A stretch of DNA of 64,000 nucleotides. It comes from an uncultured Aquimarina sp. (GTDB taxonomy: Bacteria; Bacteroidota; Bacteroidia; Flavobacteriales; Flavobacteriaceae). The position numbers and the translations under genes are program-made. A model generated the notes under the pieces. It searched no databases and had not been told where the DNA came from. It saw only the letters and a program-made list of their open reading frames with translations. Positions 35,625-45,373 of the stretch are shown here, one piece after another. Within the stretch, counting starts at the first letter, position 1. Every line of letters starts with the position of its first letter. The stretch covers positions 434,001-498,000 of the forward strand of contig CANNBP010000002.1 of assembly GCA_947502885.1 (NCBI GenBank), in the 5' to 3' direction.

Positions 35625-38600
35625 TTAGCGTGCAATAATAAATTTTTTAGTAACCGAAATATTGTTTTCTGCCGTTTTTAAGAAATATACTCCTTCAGGT
35701 AAATGATGAAGATCTATAGTCATATTTCTTAAAGTGGTTTCGTCAATATGTTTAGTTTTTCCAATAGCTCTACCGGATAAGTCATATATGTTTACTGCGA
35801 TATTAGATCCTTTTTTAATTTTATAATCAATGGTTAATATGTTTTTAGTAGGATTCGGAAACACTCTTAAGTTCGATAGAGGTTGAATTCCAGAATTGAC
35901 ATATTCTTTAGTTTCAGGCGCAGCAGATCTATTGATTCCAACGCAAAAGTCTTTACTTTCAGACGAGGCAAAAGCAGCACCAGAAGCTAATGTTCCAGAA
36001 GCATCTGTTAGGGTGTATGCTCCTTTGCCATAAAGACAACACATACCATCCCCATAAGAATCATAAACGGTTAATTTATAACAACCAGAATCTAAACAGA
36101 TATCAATTTTTTTAGTACTCTTTCGAGCTTGGTTATAAGGGCCTCCTGACTCAACAATTACACCGTTAAAGTTTTTAATATCCCAGGTGGTTTCTTTAGG
36201 GTAATTGTCAAATAGCAAGGTTAGTTGTGCGTCTATACAAGGCTCAGTCGTCTCTTCAAATTTAATCCAGTTGATGTTGAAATCACCCCCTTTAAAATCT
36301 AAGCGAAAAATCTGATTTTTGTTGGTATCAGTAATAGTAAAATTATTTATGACAATGTCTTTCCAGATTTGATAACCATTTGTGTTAGGAACGACAGCGG
36401 TTCCTATTTCCTTTGTTCCTAATTTGGCATGGATAGATTTTACGCTTTCACTAGCACTGGCAACTCTAAATGTAACAGTATAGTTACCTTTTTTAACATC
36501 GGCTATAGTATATTCTACCCATTCCTCATCTCCTATCCAGCCAATATTAAGTCCGCCTCCAATGTCTTTGGTGGTTTCAAGATCTACTCCTTCATTGGTT
36601 CTGCCTTTTCCTCCATTATTGGTTACATCATTATCATTATAGGCAATATTTTGTCCTCCGTTATCATAATCTTCTATTTGGATGGTGCCCGGGATTGTAT
36701 GTGTGGCATAAGCTGTTTGTTCTATGGTAGTTGTTTTATCGATTTTAAAATCTAAAAGGCCAGAGCCCCAGGAGCCAAAACGAATGGTATTGGTTGAAGA
36801 AATATAATCTACGTCCATTGCATTAAAAAAGCCTACACCTTCAGCAATAGAAAACCATTTTTCTTGGTCTACTATAAATACATAAGGCCCAATGTCTGTT
36901 CCTGCAAATACATATTTCCCGTTAGGGGTAACAATCATTCCTCCTGTTTGAGCATCATTTCCAGAAGGAAAGTCCCCAGTAACATCTGTCCAGGTATTTC
37001 CTCCATCTTTGGATAAAATAGCTCCAACGTTGTTAGAACTTGGTCCGCAAAATAAAACCCAATTATCATTGTTTGGGAGTGTTACACCACTACCAATATC
37101 ACCACGTCCTCTTCCTCCTGGAGTTTTACTAAAAGGAGTATTTACTCTAGAACCAAAAGTTGTACCTCTGTCATTAGAAACATATACATCACCATCTTGT
37201 AACATGAAAATCTTGTTTGGGTTTTGCCATCCTTGTGCAATTGCAGCAACTTGATTTTTTCCTTTTGTTATAGTATGACCCGTGATAGAAGAGCCATTAA
37301 CAGTAGCTCTGTTTAAGCTTTTGGAGAGTATCCATATTCTCTTATCTGGTTGATCATGGTCTATCACGGTTTGTGCCCATCCCATTTCTGAGTTTTTAGT
37401 AAAGTTTACTGATGGACTTGAATTAAAACTACGATTTATTTGACCAATAGATTGAAAAGAACCATTGCTTGTATACATTTTTACAGGAGCCCATACTTTT
37501 TCTCCTTGACGTTGCCATTTCCATGCATATTTACCGTCATAACTATCAATTGGTGGGCCATCTCCTCCTATACTTTGATAAAAATCAAGAGTTTCTCCTG
37601 TTGTTCCAGGGATAATGCTTCCGCTTCCTTGATCTTGTGTACTATAGTTGATATGATTTGGATTGTTTGCTCCAGTAAGTACATTTTTACGATAAATTAA
37701 TGGGCAAACCGTATTCAGTACATTAATATTAATATAATGCGCGTTTGCATATCCAGAGTTATTAAATGCTGTGCCAATCGAAGGGAAATCTTTCCATTCT
37801 TTATAAGATACAAAGATACCTCCATCAGAACATCTAACAGAGAGTAAGTCACCACTACTATTATAGAAAAAATGAGAAGATTGAAAATCGGGGTGATAAT
37901 TAAATCGAATACGATTATAATAATTCTGTGCAGACAGATTGGTTCCGTTTTGATAATGCCCCCATCCTGTATGATTCGATGAAGAGCTGTCGAGTCCATT
38001 TGTTGATAGTACAGGGTGCGCATATCCTGCAATTACAATATTAGCGTTTTCTGGGTTAACTGATAAAAATTTACCAGCGTCCATCTTTATACTTGTATCG
38101 CCGTAGTAGTTACCCTTAGGAAATTTTTCGATCCAAGTAGAACCTTGGTTCGAAGAGACCCAATACTTTTTGTTTTCGGTAACATATAGTTTTCTAGAAT
38201 CTCCTCCGATACTAAAATGAGTATTTCCATGTCTTGATGTGTAGGAACCGTTTTTGGTAAACGAAGTTTTAGAATTGTTCAAAGTATAAAAAGAACCACC
38301 TCTTGCTAAGTAGACTTTGTTAGCGTTTGGCTGATTTTGGTATCTTGGAGTATATAAAAATGAACTTTGAGAATTTCCAAAATTTTGCACTAATGAGAAG
38401 TTTGCTCCAAAATCTTTAGAAACATAGATAGATCGGTTGTTTGTAACATAAATAGCATGGTTATCTTGTCGGTTAATTGCAGAACTGGTGTTTGCATTCG
38501 GAAGGCCATTAGACATTGTCCATGAGTTGCCATCATCATCAGAGTAGTATAATGGCCCATTTTCTATGTGAGCCAATAGCCTTGTATTGCTATTAATTTT

Positions 38601-39104
38601 AAAAGCAAATAAGTTTTGATAGCGATTGGGCCAATTGGCAGTAAGTAACTCAAAGTCATCTCCTCCATTTCCTGTTTTTGGATTATAAACAGTTCCTTTA
38701 AAAATGTATGATTTAGAATTGAATTCTCCTACATAATGATTATGAGTTACTCCATATATAATATCAGTTCCGTCTAGCATTTCGGCAAATTTAAAAGCAC
38801 CCGGCATGTTTTTTGGGCCCTTTATAGCCCAAGTACCCTTTAAAGCACCATTTGCATAAGCGTTGTTAAATTTGGTCTTACCAAATGATTTGGATGTAGA
38901 TGTAAGTTTTTTTAATATTTTTTGATGACGAGCAGCTTGTTCTGGGGTCCAGATTGCATCTTTATCAGGGTTGTGTTCCTTTTTTTCTCGTCTTTCTTTG
39001 GTTTGATCGATAGGGCGATTTGTAGTTTCGCGTGTTTCTTTTGTACATGACCAATGGGTATAGATAAGCAGGATCACAGCCATTGCAAGGAGTAACCTTT
39101 TCAT
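35625..39104 (-). CDS. Large T9SS-secreted protein with BNR (Asp-box) repeats, CBM6 and a Cys-containing module
   Basis: This 1159-residue exported protein has an N-terminal hydrophobic signal ending HWSC, so it may be a lipoprotein-like or ordinary signal. Residues about 100-790 form a predicted beta-propeller of sortilin/BNR type with Asp-boxes such as YVSKDFGANF, YVSNDRGTTF and LSKDGGNTWTDV. A CBM6-like module (IQIEDYDNGGQNIAYNDND, WVEYTIADVKKGNYTV) covers about 800-935. A 100-residue module with DSYGDGMCCLYGKGAYTL covers about 955-1055. The C-terminal 80 residues (LRVFPNPTKNILTIDY to the end) are a type A T9SS sorting domain. It may bind or cleave polysaccharide outside the cell; no catalytic motif is identified. 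Confidence 0.88.
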   Translation of the reverse strand: MKRLLLAMAVILLIYTHWSCTKETRETTNRPIDQTKERREKKEHNPDKDAIWTPEQAARHQKILKKLTSTSKSFGKTKFNNAYANGALKGTWAIKGPKNMPGAFKFAEMLDGTDIIYGVTHNHYVGEFNSKSYIFKGTVYNPKTGNGGDDFELLTANWPNRYQNLFAFKINSNTRLLAHIENGPLYYSDDDGNSWTMSNGLPNANTSSAINRQDNHAIYVTNNRSIYVSKDFGANFSLVQNFGNSQSSFLYTPRYQNQPNANKVYLARGGSFYTLNNSKTSFTKNGSYTSRHGNTHFSIGGDSRKLYVTENKKYWVSSNQGSTWIEKFPKGNYYGDTSIKMDAGKFLSVNPENANIVIAGYAHPVLSTNGLDSSSSNHTGWGHYQNGTNLSAQNYYNRIRFNYHPDFQSSHFFYNSSGDLLSVRCSDGGIFVSYKEWKDFPSIGTAFNNSGYANAHYININVLNTVCPLIYRKNVLTGANNPNHINYSTQDQGSGSIIPGTTGETLDFYQSIGGDGPPIDSYDGKYAWKWQRQGEKVWAPVKMYTSNGSFQSIGQINRSFNSSPSVNFTKNSEMGWAQTVIDHDQPDKRIWILSKSLNRATVNGSSITGHTITKGKNQVAAIAQGWQNPNKIFMLQDGDVYVSNDRGTTFGSRVNTPFSKTPGGRGRGDIGSGVTLPNNDNWVLFCGPSSNNVGAILSKDGGNTWTDVTGDFPSGNDAQTGGMIVTPNGKYVFAGTDIGPYVFIVDQEKWFSIAEGVGFFNAMDVDYISSTNTIRFGSWGSGLLDFKIDKTTTIEQTAYATHTIPGTIQIEDYDNGGQNIAYNDNDVTNNGGKGRTNEGVDLETTKDIGGGLNIGWIGDEEWVEYTIADVKKGNYTVTFRVASASESVKSIHAKLGTKEIGTAVVPNTNGYQIWKDIVINNFTITDTNKNQIFRLDFKGGDFNINWIKFEETTEPCIDAQLTLLFDNYPKETTWDIKNFNGVIVESGGPYNQARKSTKKIDICLDSGCYKLTVYDSYGDGMCCLYGKGAYTLTDASGTLASGAAFASSESKDFCVGINRSAAPETKEYVNSGIQPLSNLRVFPNPTKNILTIDYKIKKGSNIAVNIYDLSGRAIGKTKHIDETTLRNMTIDLHHLPEGVYFLKTAENNISVTKKFIIAR

Positions 39105-39254
39105 AGTAAGTTGATTTGTTGTTAGTTAAATGAAAAACGGAAGGTTTAGATCATTATTGTTTTATTACATGTAAATACGATGTAAAATAACCCCTTACTT
39201 TAATTGTCATAGAACATGGTTGAGAAAGGTTTAAAATAAGAATTAGCGAGAGGC

Positions 39255-39274
39255 ATTGTGTTTCTAAACACAAT
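39255..39274. promoter_or_regulatory. Perfect 20-bp palindrome between divergent T9SS genes
   Basis: ATTGTGTTTCTAAACACAAT has 9-bp perfect arms. It sits within the 423-nt gene-free region between the two secreted-protein genes, about 150 nt from one start and 254 nt from the other. TACGTAAA also occurs twice 21 nt apart (39309-39316 and 39330-39337). Both could be sites for a regulator shared by the divergent pair. None is known. Confidence 0.4.
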
Positions 39275-39527
39275 AGTACAGGTAACCAATAGAGTTGATG
39301 TGTAAAATACGTAAAACAGCTGATGTGATTACGTAAAGTGTTGTTTTGTAGTTGGTTTTGATGTGTTTTTCCTTTTCGTTATAAATAATATATAGTATAT
39401 TTAGTATAGACACATAGTTGAAATTTTTTTCAAATTGAGGTAGCTGCTTTTTTACCCTATAAAAGCCATCCAGTTACTATACCCTGTCAATTTCATAAAG
39501 TTTGTTAATTACCCAAATTTCATCTAT

Positions 39528-41990
39528 ATGAAAACTATTGTGTTTTTTCTGTCGTTATTCATGATGATAAATTTAAAATTACATTCTCAGGTAAAAGAGG
39601 GGATGAGAGCTAGTTCTATTGACGTAGCAATTTATAAAAGAGATATTCCTGCTTTATCTCAAATGAAAAATATCATTTCGGCAAAAGGGATGCAGCACGT
39701 GGCTCCCCCTAAACGTAGAGGGTCGAATATAAGTGTAGAAGAAAAAGGATTACCTAAAAATGGAGATCCTTTACGCTACCAAAACAAAAGAGTTTCGAGT
39801 TCGGCATCAGGAACAACTATTGCATCTTTTGACGCCCATTCAGGAGCTGTATTAAATGATGCTACAGGTGCGATTGGGCCTAATCATTATGTGTATGCTT
39901 TTAATACTGGTTTAGGTATCTTGGATAGGAATGGTAAAACGATAATGCCCGAAATTTCGTTACGAACATTATTTCCAGGAGAGTCCTTAGGAGATCCAAT
40001 AGTAGTCTATGATAATTTTGCCGATAGATTTGTTGTAATGGAGTTTAGTAATTCTCCAAATGGTTTTTTAATAGCTGTATGTAAAGGTTCTGATCCAGTA
40101 AATGATGGTTGGTCTACATATAGGTTTAATACAGGGTCTTTTCCAGATTATGAAAAACTGTCGATTTGGAATGATGGGTACTACATAACAGCAAACAAAG
40201 ACAGAGATGATCCAACAGCAAATAATGTAGTTTTTGTAGTAGAAAGAGATAAAATGATTGCTGGGGATGAGGTAGTTCAAATGATAGGTTTCCCTTTGCC
40301 AGGGGTTAAAAATAATGGGTTTTATAGCCCTGGTGGTTTTAATGCAACAGGTAGGGCTCTTCCTCCTATGGGCGTACCTCATTCAATCATATATATGCAA
40401 GATGATAGTTGGTTGGGTGTTTCACAAGATCACTTAAAAATATGGACTACTCATATAGATTGGGAACGTCCTAGTAGTTCAACAATATCGCAGCCACAAG
40501 AATTAATGGTAACACCCTTTGATAGTGTTTTTGATAATGGTTCATTTCAAAACTTGGATGAACCGGGATCAGGAGCAAATATTGATGCATTACAAGCCAC
40601 AATGATGTATATGACCAATTATAGGCGTTTTGAAACATATAATTCTGTGGTTTTAAATTTTGTGGTTGACCTGGATGGAACTGATAGTTTAGCAGGTATT
40701 CGTTGGTATGAATTAAGACAACAAAAAGATAATGATCTTTGGACTGTTTTTCAAGAAGGGACATATGAACAACCAGATGGGCTTAGCGCGTTTTGCGGAA
40801 GTATCGGGATGGATGCAAATGGTAATATTGGATTGGCATATACTGTTGTTGGATCAAACGTGTATACCTCTCTACGCTATACAGGTAGATTGGCAAGTGA
40901 TCCTTTAGGGGTAATGACCGTTGAAGAGCAAATCTCGGCTAATGGAGATAGTAAAAATAATAGATCAGATGGCAGATATGGCGATTATGGGCAATTAACG
41001 ATTGATCCTCTTGATGATACAACATTTTGGCATATTGGCGAATATATGAAAGGTCCAACCAATGTAAGAAAAAGCCATGTAGTAGCATTTAGAATTGGGC
41101 CCCGAATTATTGATACCGAAGCTCCTTCTTCTCCTACAAATTTATTTGTATCTAGTATAATGTCTAGAGGAGTTAGTTTGAAATGGGAGACTTCGGTAGA
41201 TAATAATAATGTGGTTAATTATGATATATATCAAGATGGCAATCTGATTGCAAATTCGTTTGATACTACATTTACAGTTACTGGTTTGACCCCAGAAAAG
41301 ATATATTCCTATTATGTAATAGCAAAAGATATATCTTCAAATCAATCTACTCCTAGTAATACAGTTCGTTTAACGACTAAAGAGAGTGATGTAAATTCAG
41401 ATTGTATTTCTGGTGATTTGAAGCTTAGTTTAACCTTTGATGATTATCCAGAAGAAATATCTTGGATAATAAAAGATACTCAAGGGGTAACTGTAGCTTC
41501 AAAAAGTTATTCGCCCTCAGAGTTCGACGGTTCGACGGTTGTAGAAACTATAGATGACTTGGTTTTAGGAGAGTACATTTTTACGATTTTTGATTCTTCG
41601 GGAGATGGTATTTGTTGTGTGTATGGCAAGGGGACTTATAACTTATCCTATGATGGTGGAATAATCGTGTCTGGTGGTGAGTTCATGAAATCAGAAACAA
41701 TAACATTTTGTAAGCAATCACAAGTTTATGAATTGACAGATATAAATAAAAAAGATAGACGATTTATACTATCTCCTAACCCTGTTAAAAATGATATTTT
41801 GAATATTGAAGTAGATGAAACACCTATAGAAGATCTAAAGATATTTTCTATGTATGGTCAATTGGTGGATAATATTGTTGATAATGAATATCTAGATGGT
41901 GTTGATATAAGTGGTTTGTCTTCAGGAACATATTTTGTGCGAATAACTGCAGATGAAACAATCATTACCAGAAGTTTCATAAAGGAATAA
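39528..41990 (+). CDS. T9SS-secreted protein with Fn3 domain and a Cys-containing module
   Basis: This 820-residue protein has a signal peptide (MKTIVFFLSLFMMINLKLHSQ). Residues about 90-525 form a beta-rich region of a kind seen in secreted Bacteroidetes proteins (TGAIGPNHYVYAFNTGLGILD, DPIVVYDNFADRFVVMEFS) with no known activity. A fibronectin type III domain covers about 531-615 (PSSPTNLFVSSIMSRGVSLKW). A 100-residue module with DSSGDGICCVYGKGTYNL (about 625-728) matches that of the divergent neighbour. The end (FILSPNPVKNDILNIEV to the C-terminus) is a type A T9SS sorting domain. It is probably surface-exposed or released. Confidence 0.87.
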   Translation: MKTIVFFLSLFMMINLKLHSQVKEGMRASSIDVAIYKRDIPALSQMKNIISAKGMQHVAPPKRRGSNISVEEKGLPKNGDPLRYQNKRVSSSASGTTIASFDAHSGAVLNDATGAIGPNHYVYAFNTGLGILDRNGKTIMPEISLRTLFPGESLGDPIVVYDNFADRFVVMEFSNSPNGFLIAVCKGSDPVNDGWSTYRFNTGSFPDYEKLSIWNDGYYITANKDRDDPTANNVVFVVERDKMIAGDEVVQMIGFPLPGVKNNGFYSPGGFNATGRALPPMGVPHSIIYMQDDSWLGVSQDHLKIWTTHIDWERPSSSTISQPQELMVTPFDSVFDNGSFQNLDEPGSGANIDALQATMMYMTNYRRFETYNSVVLNFVVDLDGTDSLAGIRWYELRQQKDNDLWTVFQEGTYEQPDGLSAFCGSIGMDANGNIGLAYTVVGSNVYTSLRYTGRLASDPLGVMTVEEQISANGDSKNNRSDGRYGDYGQLTIDPLDDTTFWHIGEYMKGPTNVRKSHVVAFRIGPRIIDTEAPSSPTNLFVSSIMSRGVSLKWETSVDNNNVVNYDIYQDGNLIANSFDTTFTVTGLTPEKIYSYYVIAKDISSNQSTPSNTVRLTTKESDVNSDCISGDLKLSLTFDDYPEEISWIIKDTQGVTVASKSYSPSEFDGSTVVETIDDLVLGEYIFTIFDSSGDGICCVYGKGTYNLSYDGGIIVSGGEFMKSETITFCKQSQVYELTDINKKDRRFILSPNPVKNDILNIEVDETPIEDLKIFSMYGQLVDNIVDNEYLDGVDISGLSSGTYFVRITADETIITRSFIKE

Positions 41991-42090
41991 ATTTAAGTGA
42001 CGAATTTCGTAAAAAAGAATAAGTTAGATATTTTTAATTCCCCCCACCTCCCCAAGTAGGATTGATAATTTGGTGTTGCATTGTTTGATT

Positions 42091-42120
42091 AAGAGGCTGT
42101 TTTGACGGCCTCTTTTTTTT
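42091..42120 (+). terminator. Terminator after the second T9SS gene
   Basis: AAGAGGC and GCCTCTT (7 bp, inner GT/AC pairs possible) are followed by eight Ts, about 100 nt after the stop of the secreted-protein gene. Confidence 0.85.
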
Positions 42121-42223
42121 GTTAATAAAAGAACTGAATCAAGTATGAGAATTATAGTATTTTTGTTGGCGTTAATTACTGGTTAATTGGGTAAGTAATA
42201 AATTATAATAAGAAGGTATAAAA

Positions 42224-44185
42224 ATGATTCATAAGACTACCATAGATGCTGTGTTTGAAACTGCTCGTCTTGAAGAGGTGATTGGTGATTTTGTTCAGTT
42301 AAAAAAGGCTGGTAGTAATTTTAAAGGGCTAAGTCCTTTTAGTGATGAAAAAAGTCCTTCTTTTATGGTGTCTCCCGTGAAACAGATCTGGAAAGACTTT
42401 TCTAGTGGGAAAGGAGGGAATGTAGTTGCTTTTTTGATGGAACATGAGCACTTTACATATCCAGAAGCCATTAAATATCTTGCCAAAAAGTACAATATTG
42501 AAGTAGAAGAAACCGAGCAAAGCGATGAGCAAAAACAACAATCTAATGAGAGGGAAAGTATGTATTTGGTTAGTGAATTTGCATCTACTTTTTTTCAAAA
42601 CACTTTGCATAAAACAGAGCAAGGAAAAGCAATAGGACTTACTTATTTTAAAGAACGTGGGTTTACAGAAGAAACGATAAAGAAGTTTGGGTTAGGCTAT
42701 TCTCCAGATGTTTGGGATGCATTTACTTCTGAAGCTCTAAAAAAAGGATATAAACAGAGTTATCTAGAAAAAACAGGTTTAACAATTGTTAAAGAAGAAA
42801 AGCAGTTTGATCGTTTTAAGGGTAGAGTAATGTTTCCTATCCAATCGATGTCTGGTAGAGTATTAGGTTTTGGTGGTAGAATATTAACCAACGAAAAAAA
42901 GGCTGCGAAGTATCTAAATTCTCCAGAAAGTGATATTTATCATAAGAGTAAGGTGCTTTATGGAATATATCATGCAAAACAAGCAATTGCAAAAGAGGAT
43001 AATTGCTTTTTGGTAGAAGGGTATACAGATGTTATCCAATTTAATCAAACGGGAGTTAGCAATGTTGTTTCTTCTTCTGGAACAGCGCTTACAACAGATC
43101 AAATTCGTTTGATTAATAGGTTGACTAAAAATATTACTGTTCTTTTTGATGGGGACCCTGCAGGTGTTCGTGCCTCTTTAAGAGGTATAGATTTGATTCT
43201 CGAACAGGGGATGAATGTAAAAGTGTGTAGTTTTCCCGAAGGAGAAGACCCAGATAGTTTTGCAAGACAAAATACCCTAGAAGAACTTACTGCATATCTT
43301 GAAGAAAATGCTCAGGATTTCATAAGTTACAAGGCTTCTTTGCTGAAACAAGATTCAGAAAATGATCCTATCAAAAAAGCTGAATTAGTTCGTGATATGG
43401 TTGTGAGTATTTCAAAAATACCCGATGTCATTAAGCGAGAGATATACGTTAAAGAATGTTCTAGAATAATGGATGTTTCTGAAGACGTATTGTTTGATAC
43501 TTTGGCACAACTTAGAAATGTAAATGATAAAGATCAGAGAAAACAACAAAAGAAAGAGCAAAAGTCATTAGAAGTTGTTAAAACTGAAACAAAAAAGGCT
43601 CCAAAAGTAAATAGACAATATATACTAGAGCATAATATTATAAAAGCTTTATTACTATATGGTGATAGAGAAGAGGAGTTTGAGGATCTTATTCTTAAAG
43701 AGAACGAAGAAGGAGAACTAATTTTAGAGCCTGAGGTTTATACGGCAAAAGTATTTGAGAAAGTATATTTAGACCTTCAAGAAGACGAAATACAATTCAC
43801 TCAAGAAAGTTTTAAAGGTATATATGCTATTTTGATTGAAGAATTACAACAAAAAGAAGATTTTAAAGTAGATAGTTTTATAAACCATATTCCACCAGAA
43901 ATAGCTTCAGAGATCACTGCTATTTTAATGAATGACGAACGATATGAGTTACATAGATGGGACGATATGGAAATTCATGTAAAACAAAAAAAAGACTCTG
44001 TTTCAGAGTTTGTTAATAGTATTATTTTAAACCTAAGAGGATTTTTAATTGACAAAAAGATTCATGAACTTTTGCAAGAAGTTACAGCTCAAAATTCTGA
44101 AGGTAATATGAGTGTTTTGGAAGATATTAGGGACTATCAAAAACTGAAAAAATTACTATTTAGAAAACTTAATCGAGTGATGTAA
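42224..44185 (+). CDS. dnaG: DNA primase lacking the N-terminal zinc ligands
   Basis: This 653-residue primase synthesises RNA primers at the replication fork. The toprim core is intact (FLVEGYTDVIQFNQTG, VVSSSGTALT, TVLFDGDPAGVRA, GEDPDSFA), and a C-terminal region should bind DnaB. In the N-terminal zinc-ribbon region the fold is recognisable (NFKGLSPFSDEKSPSFMVSPVKQIWKDFSSGKGGN). However, the positions that hold Cys-x2-His and Cys-x2-Cys in E. coli are Ser37, Ser40, Asp58 and Ser61. Zinc binding is therefore lost while the surrounding residues are kept. I believe relatives share this, so it is unlikely to be a sequencing error. The gene is flanked by a terminator upstream. Confidence 0.95.
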   Translation: MIHKTTIDAVFETARLEEVIGDFVQLKKAGSNFKGLSPFSDEKSPSFMVSPVKQIWKDFSSGKGGNVVAFLMEHEHFTYPEAIKYLAKKYNIEVEETEQSDEQKQQSNERESMYLVSEFASTFFQNTLHKTEQGKAIGLTYFKERGFTEETIKKFGLGYSPDVWDAFTSEALKKGYKQSYLEKTGLTIVKEEKQFDRFKGRVMFPIQSMSGRVLGFGGRILTNEKKAAKYLNSPESDIYHKSKVLYGIYHAKQAIAKEDNCFLVEGYTDVIQFNQTGVSNVVSSSGTALTTDQIRLINRLTKNITVLFDGDPAGVRASLRGIDLILEQGMNVKVCSFPEGEDPDSFARQNTLEELTAYLEENAQDFISYKASLLKQDSENDPIKKAELVRDMVVSISKIPDVIKREIYVKECSRIMDVSEDVLFDTLAQLRNVNDKDQRKQQKKEQKSLEVVKTETKKAPKVNRQYILEHNIIKALLLYGDREEEFEDLILKENEEGELILEPEVYTAKVFEKVYLDLQEDEIQFTQESFKGIYAILIEELQQKEDFKVDSFINHIPPEIASEITAILMNDERYELHRWDDMEIHVKQKKDSVSEFVNSIILNLRGFLIDKKIHELLQEVTAQNSEGNMSVLEDIRDYQKLKKLLFRKLNRVM

Positions 44186-44322
44186 GCCGATCTTTTAACT
44201 GCTTAGCTAACATTTCAAGTTTTAGTAGAAATTAGGGACATCCTTTGTGACTTAAACTAAGTGTTTTATAACCTGCTTTTTTACACTAAAAACCTTTCTT
44301 ATACGAGGGAAATTGTACTTAG

Positions 44323-44394
44323 ATGTTTCAAAATATACTTTCTTTTTTAGGATTTGTAGTGATCATCTTTGTAATAAATCAAGAAAATAATTGA
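44323..44394 (+). CDS. Possible 23-residue membrane peptide
   Basis: The 299-nt gap between dnaG and the carbonic anhydrase gene holds one short ATG frame. It encodes a peptide that is almost entirely hydrophobic (ILSFLGFVVIIFVI) with a polar end (NQENN). It could be a single-span peptide, but AT-rich DNA gives such frames by chance. Apart from the promoter at 44423-44456 nothing else is seen in the gap. Confidence 0.15.
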   Translation: MFQNILSFLGFVVIIFVINQENN

Positions 44395-44422
44395 TAAAAA
44401 TCATATTTGTGTTTGATTAACT

Positions 44423-44456
44423 TTGACAACGTTTCGTGATTGGGGAAATACATTTG
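44423..44456 (+). promoter_or_regulatory. Promoter of the carbonic anhydrase gene
   Basis: TTGAC (44423-44427) and TACATTTG (44449-44456) match the Bacteroidetes promoter, with 23 nt between TTG and TA. The start of transcription should be about 20 nt before the ATG. Confidence 0.7.
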
Positions 44457-44484
44457 CCTGCAAATAAATTAAAACCTAAAACTC

Positions 44485-45333
44485 ATGAAATCTTTTTTTT
44501 TCAAATTATCTTTAATAACAACAGCTATAATAGTTGTTGCTTCATGTAATAATGAAGAGTATGATACTGTCGTGTCTAGTAATAACATTGATTTAAATAA
44601 TGAAGCAGTTCTTGCAGGTGGTAGTTCAAAATCTGCTGGTTGTCATTTTGAATATCAAGGTGAATTAGGGCCCGAAAATTGGGGAACTCTTTGTGGAGAA
44701 GAATGGATAGCGTGCAATGGACAAGCACAATCACCTATTGATATTGATACAAGTGTAATTGTGGGTAATGGTACAAGTGAACGTATGTATCTTAATTATG
44801 CCGCCACAACCACAAATGTTCTTAATAATGGGCATACCGTTCAATTTAATTATAACTCAGGTAGTACTGCCGTTTTGGGAGGAACTAGTTATGAATTGAA
44901 ACAATTTCATTTTCACTCGGGGAGTGAACATACTGTTGATGGTCAACAATACCCTTTAGAAATGCATTTAGTGCATCAAAATCCAGATACAGGACTGTTA
45001 GCTGTCATAGGTCTGTTTTTTGAAGAAGGAGAAGAGAATGGATATCTTAGAGGACTTCTTTATAATATTCCAAAACACGAAGGTGAAACTTATTCTAGTA
45101 ATAGAATATATTATGCAGAAAACTTTTTTCCGTATACAGGAGATCTTGGATTTTATAGATACAATGGTTCTTTAACCACTCCGGGTTGTAACGAAATCGT
45201 TACTTGGTTTGTAGCTAAGCAGGTTCTTCAGGCTTCTCAAGAACAGTTAGGCGAATTTAAAAATATTCTTCATGATAACTACCGACCAGTTCAACATTTA
45301 AACGGAAGGGAGATATCACTTAACTCGTTATAG
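44485..45333 (+). CDS. Alpha-class carbonic anhydrase, lipoprotein
   Basis: This 282-residue zinc enzyme interconverts CO2 and bicarbonate. A lipoprotein signal (IIVVASCNNEE) should anchor it in the envelope. The zinc His residues are at about 142 and 144 (QFHFHSGSEH) and 161 (EMHLVH), with the 17-residue spacing usual for bacterial alpha enzymes. QSPIDI, the Thr-containing SLTTPGCNEIVTWFV motif and the two Cys that form the disulphide (near LCGEEW and PGCNE) are present. It is monocistronic, with its own promoter and a long hairpin downstream. Confidence 0.95.
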   Translation: MKSFFFKLSLITTAIIVVASCNNEEYDTVVSSNNIDLNNEAVLAGGSSKSAGCHFEYQGELGPENWGTLCGEEWIACNGQAQSPIDIDTSVIVGNGTSERMYLNYAATTTNVLNNGHTVQFNYNSGSTAVLGGTSYELKQFHFHSGSEHTVDGQQYPLEMHLVHQNPDTGLLAVIGLFFEEGEENGYLRGLLYNIPKHEGETYSSNRIYYAENFFPYTGDLGFYRYNGSLTTPGCNEIVTWFVAKQVLQASQEQLGEFKNILHDNYRPVQHLNGREISLNSL

Positions 45334-45373
45334 ACCTTTCTGTGATTTAGAATACTAATGGCATAAAAATAAC

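Noticed and set aside
37009..37700. Open frames on the plus strand inside the large T9SS gene
   Set aside because: They are antisense to a protein with clear BNR repeats and show no family features of their own.
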